NCBI RefSeq assembly: GCF_041021955.1
Contig: NZ_CP158375.1
Location: 2,914,001-2,978,000, forward strand
Source of the DNA: Caulobacter sp. 73W
GTDB taxonomy: Bacteria > Pseudomonadota > Alphaproteobacteria > Caulobacterales > Caulobacteraceae
Length of the DNA stretch: 64,000 bases
Reading direction: 5' to 3'
The notes under the pieces were generated by a model. It did no database searches and was not told the origin of the DNA. It was given only the letters and a program-made list of their open reading frames with translations. Both the position numbers and the translations under genes were made by a program. The first letter of the stretch is position 1. Every line of letters begins with the position of its first letter. Positions 42,198 through 49,786 of this stretch are shown here, piece by piece.

Positions 42198-44015
42198 TCA
42201 GCTGGCGTCGCGATCCGACGGCGCGTGCGCCAGGGTGCGGGCGACGAGGTCCGCGTGGCTGACGACCAGGAAGCGCCCTGCGTCGGCGATCACCTGGATC
42301 GACGCCTCCGGCAGCACCTGTCGCCAATAGGCCGCGACCTCGTCGGGGTCGTGCATGAAGTCGTGGGCGCCCTGCAGCACCCGCCAGTCGCCCGTGGCCG
42401 GCAGGGGCGGCGAGGTCCAGCCCAGCATCGCCGTCTGCTCGGCCACATAGCCGGCCACCCGCCCCGTCGCGAAGGGGCGAAGCGCGGCGGCGAAGTCGGC
42501 GTAGATGCGGCCCTGAGACATCACCGCCACATCCGGCGGGCTGGACGCCATCGCCTTGGCCAGCAGCCGCCAGGACCGCTTGGGCGTCATGTGGCTGGCC
42601 AGGGTCCAGGCGAACTTCTCGATCAGGTCGGGGTGGCGGAAGAAGGTCTCCTTCACCGCGCCGATGACGCCGGCGCGGCGGCCGTGGCTGGTGGGCGGGT
42701 CGGGATTGACCAGCACGACCCGGCCGATCAGTTCGGGCCTGTTCTGCGCCAGGGCGACCGCCACCTGGGCGGCGCCGCGTCCCAGGATGTCGACCTGTTT
42801 CAGCTTCAACTGGGCGCAGACCATGGCGACGTCTGCGCAGGCCGCGCCGAACGGATCGGCGCGCCAGGCCGGGTCGGTCGGCGCGTCGGTCAGGCCGAAG
42901 CCGGGACGGTCGATGGCGAGGGGGCGAAAACCCTGCGCATGCAGCGCGCGGACCAGAACGCCCGGGATCGCCCGGGTCGCCGAACTGGTGTGCAGCACCA
43001 GCACCGGGCGTCCCCAGCGCGGGCCGTAGTCGCTGATCGCCACATGCGTGCCGTCCGGTCGCGGCAGCAGGCGCAGCGGCTCGATGATGTCCGGATCGGT
43101 GGGCACGGCGCCCTGCACGGCGTCGGTCAGCATGGCGAGGGCCCGCGCCTCCGTCACCAGTTTGGACAGCTCGGCGGCCGTGCGGACGCCCAGGGTCTCG
43201 AAGATGCGGTCCAGGTGCTTCTTGGCCACGGCTTCGGACATGCCGGCGGCCTTGGCGGCCTCTCCCCGGCTCAGGCCTTGCGACAGGGCCAGGACCAGGG
43301 CCGCCTGGCGCTGCGACAGCCGCCAGATGTCGGCCAGCATGGCCTCCCCGTCGCGGCCCACGGGCCACACGCCGAACGACAGGCGGACCAGGCGCTCGAT
43401 GAAGGCCGAAAGTCTTGGCGCGCCGACCCGGCGCATGGCGTCCGCCACCACCTTGCGAGCGGTCTCGTAGGCGATGTTCGCCTCCCGCGCCGCGCCCTTC
43501 ACGGAGCCTGTGCGGACGAGGCCCAGGGCGACCCGGCCCTGTAATGGCGTCAAGCCGAACGCGGCGCAGGCGTCCAGCAGGGCCTCTCCGTCGCTGACGG
43601 CGCCGGCGGCCAGCACCACGATCGCGGCCTTGGGCGATCGGGCGGCCTGGGCCGCGCCGTCCGGCAGCGCCCATTCGCGGGCCTGGAGCGCCGGACCATA
43701 GGCCACCGCCGAGCGGGCGGCCTCCGTCTCGTCCGTGTTGGGGACGATAAGGGTCTGGTGCGTGGCGAGCACCTTGGCCACGGCCTCGCCATCGATGGGA
43801 TCGCGCCCCAACAGCGTATTGAACGCCTCGCTGGCGAACAGGATCGCGCCCCGGCGGTCGAGGACGGCGGCGCCCAGGCGGTCGACGCGGACCAGCGAGT
43901 GAGGCCGCGCCTCGTCAGCCAGGCCAGCGGCGAAGGCGCGCGAACCGCCGCGCATCGCCGCGGTGACGGCCCCCGGCGTCTCCAGCCAGGGATCCAGGGG
44001 GTCGGGCTCGCTCAC
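42198..44015 (-). CDS. Double LuxR-type HTH regulator fused to a pseudo-alpha/beta-hydrolase
   Basis: 605 residues from the GTG at 44015 (GGAAGG at correct spacing). A PAS-like region (about 30-130) contains VRVDRLGAAVLDRRGAILFA. Two LuxR-type HTHs follow: FGLTPLQGRVALGLVRTGSV (about 155-215), and WRLSQRQAALVLALSQGLSR with MSEAVAKKHLDRIFETLGVR (about 230-290). The C-terminal half is an alpha/beta-hydrolase fold (LVLHTSSATRAIPGV, IDRPGFGLTDAP). Its nucleophile elbow reads GRGAAQ (Ser replaced by Gly) and the base position DAGRFLVV (His replaced by Arg), so it is predicted to bind rather than hydrolyse a ligand. A TTG at 44099 could extend it. Confidence 0.85.
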   Translation of the reverse strand: MSEPDPLDPWLETPGAVTAAMRGGSRAFAAGLADEARPHSLVRVDRLGAAVLDRRGAILFASEAFNTLLGRDPIDGEAVAKVLATHQTLIVPNTDETEAARSAVAYGPALQAREWALPDGAAQAARSPKAAIVVLAAGAVSDGEALLDACAAFGLTPLQGRVALGLVRTGSVKGAAREANIAYETARKVVADAMRRVGAPRLSAFIERLVRLSFGVWPVGRDGEAMLADIWRLSQRQAALVLALSQGLSRGEAAKAAGMSEAVAKKHLDRIFETLGVRTAAELSKLVTEARALAMLTDAVQGAVPTDPDIIEPLRLLPRPDGTHVAISDYGPRWGRPVLVLHTSSATRAIPGVLVRALHAQGFRPLAIDRPGFGLTDAPTDPAWRADPFGAACADVAMVCAQLKLKQVDILGRGAAQVAVALAQNRPELIGRVVLVNPDPPTSHGRRAGVIGAVKETFFRHPDLIEKFAWTLASHMTPKRSWRLLAKAMASSPPDVAVMSQGRIYADFAAALRPFATGRVAGYVAEQTAMLGWTSPPLPATGDWRVLQGAHDFMHDPDEVAAYWRQVLPEASIQVIADAGRFLVVSHADLVARTLAHAPSDRDAS

Positions 44016-44081
44016 GGCGCCTTCCGCGCCGGGCCTCAGCCTGTCCAAGAACTTGCTCCCAACACCGGGCTCCGCCGCAAC

Positions 44082-44099
44082 TTGGCGGCATTTCGCCAA
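44082..44099. promoter_or_regulatory. TTGGCG-N6-CGCCAA dyad upstream of the hydrolase-fused regulator
   Basis: Perfect six-base arms, 66 bp before the regulator's GTG. A second, wider inverted repeat, CCCAACACCG (44058-44067) and CGGTGTTGGG (44122-44131), encloses it. The region lies between the regulator and the acyl-CoA dehydrogenase end, so it could be an autoregulatory operator or a long-loop terminator. Confidence 0.45.
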
Positions 44100-44142
44100 A
44101 CTCCGGTTCCGAAGCCAAGAGCGGTGTTGGGAAAAGTGAAGC

Positions 44143-45282
44143 TCAGCCGTCGATATCGAGGCCCAGGGCGAGCCGCCCGGCGTATCGAACCTGCGGCTTC
44201 TCCTGCAGCGGGTGGAAGCGCGCGGCCTGCACGTCGCGGAAGGCGCGTTCCAGGCCCAGCTCGCGATAGAAGGATGCGCCGCCGGCGGCTTCCATGGCCT
44301 TCTCCACCGTGCGGATGCACGCCTGTCCGGCCAGGGTGCGCCCGGTCATGGCGCGGTTGGTGGCCTGCGGGCCGGGCGTCTCGGTCTCGGCGTTGCGGAT
44401 CATGTCGTCGACGCTCATCCGCGCCAGGGCCAAGGCGTTCTCCATCTCGCCGACCAGGGCGATGCTTGTCTCATCCTCGCCCCTGCGGCCGGCGACCGCC
44501 AGGGCGCGGTCCCGCGCCCCCTCGGCGACGCCCAGGTAGGCCGAATAGATGATCGGAAACGCCAGCATCGAGATGGCGTGGAACAGCGGGTGCCACTGGC
44601 CCTGCGGCCTGCGGCCGGAAATCGCCGCGTCGGGCACGAACACGCTCTTCAGCTCCACATCGTGCGAGCCGGTGCCGCGCATGCCCATCACCCGCCAGGT
44701 GTCGAGCAGGCGGACCCCTTCAGCCTTGAACGGCACGGCGAAGTGCAGGACGGTCGGCCCCTCCGCCGGGTCCTCATAGACGGCGCTGGTCATCAGCAGA
44801 TCGCCGGCCGGCGCGCCGCTGGAGAAAGCCTTGCGGGCGGTGACCGCAAAGCCGCCCTCGACCTTCACCGCCTCGCCGGCGCTTTTCAGCCAGTCCGACC
44901 CGCCGCTGGAGATCAGCACCAGGTCCTCCGCCGCCACCCGCTTCAGCAGGCCCTCGGTCGGCGCCCCCTGATTGCGCCAGCGCCACACCGCGACGGCCAC
45001 CAGGTGGGAATGCATGGCGTAGGCGAGGGCGGTCGAGCCGCAGCTGGCGCCCAGGCGGCGGACCATGCCGCATAGCTCGGCATAGGTGGCGTCGCCGCCG
45101 CCCAGCTCCGCCGGCACATGCGCCTTGAAGAAGCCCTCGCGCTTCAGCAAGTCAAAGCTGTCGGCCACGAAGCTGTCGTCGGCGTCATGCCCGGCGGCCG
45201 ACGCGGCCAGGTCCTTGCCCACAAGGTCGGCGCGGCCCAGCCAGCCGATCGTTCCTGATTTCATTCTCAATGCCTGCGCCAT
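44143..45282 (-). CDS. Acyl-CoA dehydrogenase family protein
   Basis: 379 residues. It has an all-helical N-terminal domain with FKAHVPAELGGGDATYAELC, the central beta domain with VMGMRGTGSHDVELKSVFVP, and a C-terminal flavin-binding helix bundle. The family's catalytic Glu near the C-terminus cannot be placed with confidence, so it may be a monooxygenase-like or DszC-type member rather than a true dehydrogenase. The start at ATG 45282 has AAAGGA upstream; the ATG at 45300 is six codons longer. It is divergent from the HxlR regulator with operator-like repeats between them. Confidence 0.85.
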   Translation of the reverse strand: MAQALRMKSGTIGWLGRADLVGKDLAASAAGHDADDSFVADSFDLLKREGFFKAHVPAELGGGDATYAELCGMVRRLGASCGSTALAYAMHSHLVAVAVWRWRNQGAPTEGLLKRVAAEDLVLISSGGSDWLKSAGEAVKVEGGFAVTARKAFSSGAPAGDLLMTSAVYEDPAEGPTVLHFAVPFKAEGVRLLDTWRVMGMRGTGSHDVELKSVFVPDAAISGRRPQGQWHPLFHAISMLAFPIIYSAYLGVAEGARDRALAVAGRRGEDETSIALVGEMENALALARMSVDDMIRNAETETPGPQATNRAMTGRTLAGQACIRTVEKAMEAAGGASFYRELGLERAFRDVQAARFHPLQEKPQVRYAGRLALGLDIDG

Positions 45283-45345
45283 CGGGGCGTCCTTTCCCAT
45301 CGGGTCTCTTGGGGCCGGACACTTGTCGGTTGTTGTTGCGACGAT

Positions 45346-45387
45346 CCAGTTCAGGAACTGAATCCGCCGCTACAGAAACTGAACTGG
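45346..45387. promoter_or_regulatory. Operator-like repeats between acyl-CoA dehydrogenase and HxlR genes
   Basis: The stretch holds CAGTTC-AG-GAACTG (45347-45360), a palindrome, and a further AACTGAACTGG. Overall CCAGTTCAG (45346-45354) and CTGAACTGG (45379-45387) are perfect inverted arms. AACTGAA occurs twice. The position between divergent starts, 64 bp from dehydrogenase and 52 bp from HxlR, suggests binding sites for the HxlR protein. Confidence 0.6.
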
Positions 45388-45438
45388 AAACCGTCGTTAT
45401 GCGAGAATAAAGCTGTTCTCGTCACCGAGAGAGCAAGA

Positions 45439-46137
45439 ATGGCCCAAGGCACTTACCGACAGTTCTGCCCCGTCGCGATGGCGGCCGAGATCCTCTGCGC
45501 CCGCTGGACGATTGTCCTGCTGCGCGAACTGGTGGCGGGCTCGACCCGCTTCAACGACCTGCGGCGCGGGGTGCCGCGCATGTCGCCAGCGCTTCTGTCG
45601 CAACGGCTCAAGGACCTGGAAGCGGCGGGGATCCTCCAGCGCTCGGCCCTGGCCGGCGACCCAAACGTGCAGGAATACCGCCTGACGCCGGCGGGCCAGG
45701 AACTGGCGCCGATCGTCGACGCCTTCGGGGTTTGGGGCCAACGGCGCATCGACAAGGAGGTCTCTTTGCAGCACCTCGATGCGCAACTGCTGATGTGGGA
45801 CATGCGCCGCCACCTGAACACCACGCCGATGCCGCGCCAGCGCAGCCTGATCCAGTTCGTCTATCCCGAAAGGCCGCCGAGCGAGCGGCACTGGTGGCTG
45901 GATGTCGATCCTGAGACGGGGGTCGATCTGTGCTCAGTTGATCCGGGCTTCGACGTTGATCTCTATGTCTATGTGGACCTGCGGACCATGACGGCCATAT
46001 GGATGGGCCACGACACCGTCCAGGCCGCCCTCGACAGCGGCCGCCTGCTGCTGACCGGCAGCCGCCCCCTGGCCTCGGCCATGCAGACGTGGCTCGGTCT
46101 CAGCCCCTTCGCCAAGGTCGAACGCCTGGCCAGCTGA
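45439..46137 (+). CDS. HxlR-family transcriptional regulator
   Basis: 232 residues. The winged HTH is typical HxlR: FCPVAMAAEILCARWTIVLL with LRELVAGSTRFNDLRRGVPR, and MSPALLSQRLKDLEAAGILQ, then the wing EYRLTPAGQELAPIV. A C-terminal SCP2-like domain of about 100 residues (LIQFVYPERPPSERHWWLDV to FAKVERLAS) probably binds a hydrophobic ligand. It is divergent from acyl-CoA dehydrogenase, which it probably regulates. Confidence 0.9.
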   Translation: MAQGTYRQFCPVAMAAEILCARWTIVLLRELVAGSTRFNDLRRGVPRMSPALLSQRLKDLEAAGILQRSALAGDPNVQEYRLTPAGQELAPIVDAFGVWGQRRIDKEVSLQHLDAQLLMWDMRRHLNTTPMPRQRSLIQFVYPERPPSERHWWLDVDPETGVDLCSVDPGFDVDLYVYVDLRTMTAIWMGHDTVQAALDSGRLLLTGSRPLASAMQTWLGLSPFAKVERLAS

Positions 46138-46201
46138 CGCCCCCGTGGTCCGTCTTCACCGTCGGTGCTAGACCCGCGCCGGGATCTAAAGGGGCGGACG
46201 A

Positions 46202-46993
46202 ATGATCGACATGGCGCCGGAGGCGATCGCGCTTTTGTGCCTGGCGGCGACCTTGGCGGGATTCATCGACGCCATCGCCGGCGGCGGCGGCCTGATCACC
46301 GTGCCCGCCCTGCTAGCGGCCGGGGTCAGTCCCGTCGCCGCCATCGCCACCAACAAGGTCCAGGGCAGCGTCGGCACGGCGTCGGCGACCTGGAGCTTCT
46401 GGCGGGCCGGCAAGATCAACTTCGCGGTCCTGAAATGGCCCCTGACCCTAACCCTGGTCGGAGCGGCGGCGGGCGCCTACGCCATCACCCTGGTGGACGC
46501 TCGCTGGCTGATGGTGCTGCTGCCGGTCTTGCTGGTCGGCATCGCGCTCTATTTCCTGTTCGGCCCGCGCGCCAGCGACGAGGACGCCCATGCCCGCCTG
46601 ACGCCTTTGGCCTACGCGTTCGTGGCCTGCGGCATCGGCTTCTATGACGGCTTCTTCGGACCTGGCACGGGCTCCTTCTTCGCCCTCAGCCTGGTGTCGC
46701 TGATGGGCATGGGCCTGACCCGCGCCACCGCCAACACCAAGGCCCTGAACCTGATGAGCAACGTGGTGTCGGTGGTGGTCCTGGCCGCCGCCGGCCATGT
46801 GCTTTGGCTGCTCGGCGGGATGATGGCGGTGGGGCAGTTCATCGGCGGCCGCCTGGGCTCCCACGCCGCCATGCGCTTTGGTCCGCGCCTGATCCGCCCC
46901 CTGCTGGTGGTCATCTGCCTGGGCATGGTGGTCAAGCTGCTCGCCGACCCAGCCAACCCGCTGCGGATGATGATCCAGGGCTGGCTGGGCTGA
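46202..46993 (+). CDS. TSUP/TauE-SafE family membrane transporter
   Basis: 263 residues with about eight membrane segments in two repeated halves. The half-repeat signatures are GFIDAIAGGGGLITVPALLA and YDGFFGPGTGSFFALSLVSL, with NKVQGSVGTASATWSF and NTKALNLMSNVVSVVV. The family exports sulfite, sulfoacetate or other organosulfur or carboxylate anions; the substrate is unknown. It has a GGGGCGGA site upstream and follows HxlR by 64 bp. Confidence 0.9.
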   Translation: MIDMAPEAIALLCLAATLAGFIDAIAGGGGLITVPALLAAGVSPVAAIATNKVQGSVGTASATWSFWRAGKINFAVLKWPLTLTLVGAAAGAYAITLVDARWLMVLLPVLLVGIALYFLFGPRASDEDAHARLTPLAYAFVACGIGFYDGFFGPGTGSFFALSLVSLMGMGLTRATANTKALNLMSNVVSVVVLAAAGHVLWLLGGMMAVGQFIGGRLGSHAAMRFGPRLIRPLLVVICLGMVVKLLADPANPLRMMIQGWLG

Positions 46994-47002
46994 CGCCCGC
47001 GC

Positions 47003-47383
47003 CTATTTCAGCGATCGCGGCAGCTCGCCGGACTGCCACAGGCCAAGGCCAAAGCCATCCGGGTCCAGAAAATCGGCGCTCCAGCCGCCGGGCGCCTCGC
47101 TGACCGGGGTGACGATGGTCACGCCCTTGGTCGCCAGCCCGGCGACGATGTCGTCAATGCCGCCCTCGGTGACGTCGAAGACCAGGGCCGGCGTATCGCC
47201 GCGCGTGCCCTCCATCTGGAAGAAGATGATCCCCAGATCGCCCAGTTGCGCCTGCAGCCAGAACGGCTCGGCCCCTTCCTGGCGCTGTAGGTCGAGACCC
47301 AGAGTCTCGTTGTAGAAGGCCTCGGTCCGCACGAGGTCGGACACGTAGAAGACGATGCTAGCGCTTTTGGGTTTGAAGCTCAT
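47003..47383 (-). CDS. VOC-superfamily (glyoxalase/bleomycin resistance-like) protein
   Basis: 126 residues with two beta-alpha-beta-beta-beta modules. The first strand SIVFYVSDLVRTEAFYNETL and the last module SADFLDPDGFGLGLWQSGE are typical. The metal-ligand Glu/His positions are incomplete, so it may be a binding protein rather than an enzyme. Its ATG overlaps the stop of the sigma factor gene by four bases, so it is translationally coupled to it. Confidence 0.88.
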   Translation of the reverse strand: MSFKPKSASIVFYVSDLVRTEAFYNETLGLDLQRQEGAEPFWLQAQLGDLGIIFFQMEGTRGDTPALVFDVTEGGIDDIVAGLATKGVTIVTPVSEAPGGWSADFLDPDGFGLGLWQSGELPRSLK

Positions 47384-48018
47384 GGGAGCCCTCCGTTGCT
47401 GGTTTGCGTCCCCTGTTGCCGCGGCGGGGCGATTTGTGAGCGGCTCACAACAAAAAGATGCCCGTCGGGATCGTGGCTGGCGAACACGCCGCCATGACGC
47501 AGCAGGCGAGGCAGCAGCGCGTCCCGCAGCCGCCCATAGGCGAGGTCGAGATTGAGCCCCGGCAGGTCTTCCGGCGCCGCGACGCCGCCCACGACCAGCC
47601 TGCGCTTCAGCGCCGCCAGCCGCTGGCGCAAGGCCGTGTCGGAAAGGTCCAGCAGATAGGCGATCTCCCGCCTGTTGTGACCGGACAGGGCCAGGGCGGC
47701 GACGATCTTCAGCGAGCCTGGAAGCGCATCGACAAGACCCGCCAGGTTCGGCGCCTCGCTCGGCGTCGTCTCCGCGACTGCCTCCGACCGCCACGCCGTC
47801 TCGCGCCGCCGCCGACGCACCGCTCCGCGCGCCGCCATGCGCGCCTGGTTGCGTATCACGCCGGCCAGCCAGCGGGCCGTCTCCAGGGTGTCGAAATCCG
47901 TGCGTCCGGCCCGGATCCCCGCGACCATGGCCTCCTGCACCAGATCCTCCGCCGCGCCGGCGTCACGGCTTTCGCGTCGGGCGACCGCTAGAAGCTGGGC
48001 GTAGGTGGCGGGGCGCAT
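47380..48018 (-). CDS. Sigma-70-like RNA polymerase factor (ECF type)
   Basis: 212 residues from MRPATYAQLLAVARRESRDA. Region 2 contains AAEDLVQEAMVAGIRAGRTD and WLAGVIRNQARMAARGAVRR. Region 4 contains IVAALALSGHNRREIAYLLD and LSDTALRQRLAALKRRL. A C-terminal extension of about 60 residues (HGGVFASHDPDGHLFVVSRS) is not part of the canonical ECF fold and may sense a signal. The start is uncertain: GTG at 48045 is a longer option. No anti-sigma gene is adjacent; instead the VOC gene overlaps it. Confidence 0.82.
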   Translation of the reverse strand: MRPATYAQLLAVARRESRDAGAAEDLVQEAMVAGIRAGRTDFDTLETARWLAGVIRNQARMAARGAVRRRRRETAWRSEAVAETTPSEAPNLAGLVDALPGSLKIVAALALSGHNRREIAYLLDLSDTALRQRLAALKRRLVVGGVAAPEDLPGLNLDLAYGRLRDALLPRLLRHGGVFASHDPDGHLFVVSRSQIAPPRQQGTQTSNGGLP

Positions 48019-48045
48019 GACCTGTTCTCGCGCGCCTTCATTCAC

Positions 48046-48510
48046 TGGGCAACCGGCCTGTGCGCGGCCTGGCGGGCGCATGGGACGCGGCGGTCGAGCT
48101 CTTGCAAAGCTTTGGGAACCGCGCCCCCTGGGAAGTTTCGCCCCCAGCGCCTGGCCTTGGCCAGGCCAAAACCATAGCCACCTCCGCGCCGTCCCTGCGT
48201 TACAAAGTGTTGCCCAGGCCGGGGCCAGGGGCGCCGCGTACCCAGATCTTTGCATCGAGCGCCAGCCTCATCGATCCTCGTCTGCGATAGGCGCTGTCGA
48301 GTAGCAATGATCCTCGGTCGAGCCGTCCTGCGCGGGGTCGCGGATCACCCACTGACGCCTTGACCCAGTCTTCGACATGGAAATGCCGGTCATCCGGTCG
48401 GTTGCGGCGCGAAAGGACGACCTTGGCGGGACGTGTCAGGAGCAACGACCCGATCAGCGATTAAACGAGACGCTGAGGTCGGGCCCATACTGGCGGGGGG
48501 CTGTACAATA
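48046..48510. other. Gene-free boundary stretch before the accessory island
   Basis: About 465 bp with no credible gene. A frame of 81 codons at 48200-48445 (minus) has no ribosome site and no recognisable domain. The base composition is still high in G+C to about 48480, after which the repeat array begins. It probably contains the sigma factor's promoter; none could be pinpointed. Confidence 0.5.
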
Positions 48511-48667
48511 TGTCGGGACAGCTTAAGGCTGGCCCGCAGCAATGTCGGGCCAACTTAGAGATGGCCCGCAACATCCCAACGGGCGTCGAGGGTGGCACGT
48601 CGCCAAGTTAAGGGCCCCAGCTGAGACTGGCCCGATAGCATGGGTTCCCAAGTTAAGGCTGGCCCGC
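48511..48667 (+). repeat. Four degenerate copies of an IS21-end-like repeat (left)
   Basis: Copies of a roughly 27-bp unit occur at 48511-48537 (TGTCGGGACAGCTTAAGGCT then GGCCCGC), 48543-48569 (TGTCGGGCCAACTTAGAGAT), about 48617-48635 (CAGCTGAGACTGGCCCGAT) and 48645-48667 (CCAAGTTAAGGCTGGCCCGC). IS21-family elements carry such multiple terminal repeats. Two inverted copies at 54257-54297 form the other boundary. No istA or istB gene remains between them. Confidence 0.55.
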
Positions 48668-48734
48668 TGCCTTCGGTGCGTGATCACCTAGAATTGAATA
48701 TCGTCGTTCGATGGCGATGGGCATCGGTCGCATG

Positions 48735-49070
48735 TCAGATGCCGAACTGGCTGGTGATGTGCGGCCGCAGTTGGATAACGCTCCAAATCCATGCTGCAGA
48801 AACCGCCCCTGACGCTAGACCAAGGCCGATGCCGTTTTTGCTCGCGGAAGCGGAAACGATCACGCTGAAGGTGAACTCCATCACAAGATATCTGAAAGAT
48901 AGATTTTGAGGGACCTCGCCCGTGAACAGCGGCTCAATCGCCGCAATAGCGGCTATGCTGAATATGGTGCCGACGACGACAATTGCGCGCAGCTTCAAAA
49001 GCGTCAGACAGAACAGCGATGCACTTGCCCAAGCGCGTCGCGTCCTTTCACCGAAAGTGTATAGCCCCAT
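48735..49070 (-). CDS. Small hypothetical membrane protein
   Basis: 111 residues from MGLYTFGERTRRAWASASLF. It has two or three hydrophobic segments (AIVVVGTIFSIAAIAAIEPL and EFTFSVIVSASASKNGIGLG with LASGAVSAAWIWSV). No family was recognised and no good ribosome site is visible, so the call is tentative. Its composition is poorer in G+C than the flanking core genes. It lies inside the repeat-bounded island. Confidence 0.4.
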   Translation of the reverse strand: MGLYTFGERTRRAWASASLFCLTLLKLRAIVVVGTIFSIAAIAAIEPLFTGEVPQNLSFRYLVMEFTFSVIVSASASKNGIGLGLASGAVSAAWIWSVIQLRPHITSQFGI

Positions 49071-49374
49071 GGTGAAGCTGTAGCACAAGCCTCGGGGCTA
49101 TAGAGCCTGTCTGATCCTCCGTTGATCCTCCCCCGGTTTGGTGGACCCGAGGGCTCTAAGAAGCTTGCGGAATCGAATGGGGACTAGCCCAACTGGTATC
49201 CACAACGCCCAGCGGACCGGAAGAAAATCTAGCTTCTGATTGCGGCTCGAAGTGGTCCCAGAAGGCGGCCGCTACTGGTCAAGCCAGACACGACCGGCTC
49301 CACCTTCGAGCGCTTCGCGTCTCCTTGAGCCGCCTCAGCTTGACGCGACCGTCAATCATAGGTGGTATTGCGAG
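49071..49374. other. Gene-free stretch with a possible decayed insertion-sequence end
   Basis: No gene is seen over about 300 bp. Near 49111-49151 the sequence TGATCCTCC is repeated as TGATCCTCCCCCGGTTTGGT and continues GGACCCGAGGG, a wording reminiscent of IS3-family termini. No transposase remnant follows. The promoter of the 71-residue membrane protein should lie in the last 100 bp. Confidence 0.3.
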
Positions 49375-49590
49375 ATGATCCCCCAAGACCCGAAGACCCG
49401 ACCATGGGAGCGGAAACCAGCGAACATCTGGCTGCAGAAGACGGATATGGGCTGGTGGCCCGTCGCATTCTTTGTCAGCTCTATCGCAGTTCGCCACCTC
49501 TGGGGGATAGGGCTGTCCTTGGCCTGGATGGCCCTGATGTTGGTCGGGTTGATTTTCTATCGGCACATAAAGGCAAAGCGGGGCGTCTGA
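49375..49590 (+). CDS. 71-residue membrane protein of unknown function
   Basis: From MIPQDPKTRPWERKPANIWL. Two adjacent hydrophobic helices (GWWPVAFFVSSIAVRHLWGI and LSLAWMALMLVGLIFY) are followed by a basic end (RHIKAKRGV). An AGGTGG site lies about ten bases before the ATG. The frame runs back to 49240 but that part is Pro/Arg-rich and unlikely coding. It was not recognised; it is carried in the island. Confidence 0.5.
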   Translation: MIPQDPKTRPWERKPANIWLQKTDMGWWPVAFFVSSIAVRHLWGIGLSLAWMALMLVGLIFYRHIKAKRGV

Positions 49591-49740
49591 TCTCCAGCTC
49601 ATGCACCGCTATTGTCGCGGCGTGCATCGGCTCTTAGCTGTCCCGATCAGCGTCCGCTCCTAAGCTCGCAGGCACGCCTCCGGCATCCAATCGGCTCTGA
49701 TGGAAAGCCGTCCCAGCTGAGCCATTCGGCTCAATGTCAT

Positions 49741-49757
49741 CACAATCTTGGATTGTG
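49741..49757. promoter_or_regulatory. Perfect palindrome CACAATC-TTG-GATTGTG before the zincin gene
   Basis: Seven-base arms without mismatch around TTG, ending 29 bp before the ATG of the HEMGH protein. Its location between promoter and start suggests a repressor site controlling the two-gene unit at 49787-51207. No DNA-binding protein gene is seen in the island. Confidence 0.5.
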
Positions 49758-49786
49758 TTTGGCGGTGGTCACAAAAGGGACGAGCC

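Noticed and set aside
48200..48445. 81-codon minus-strand frame before the island
   Set aside because: No ribosome site, no domain and composition of a shadow frame.
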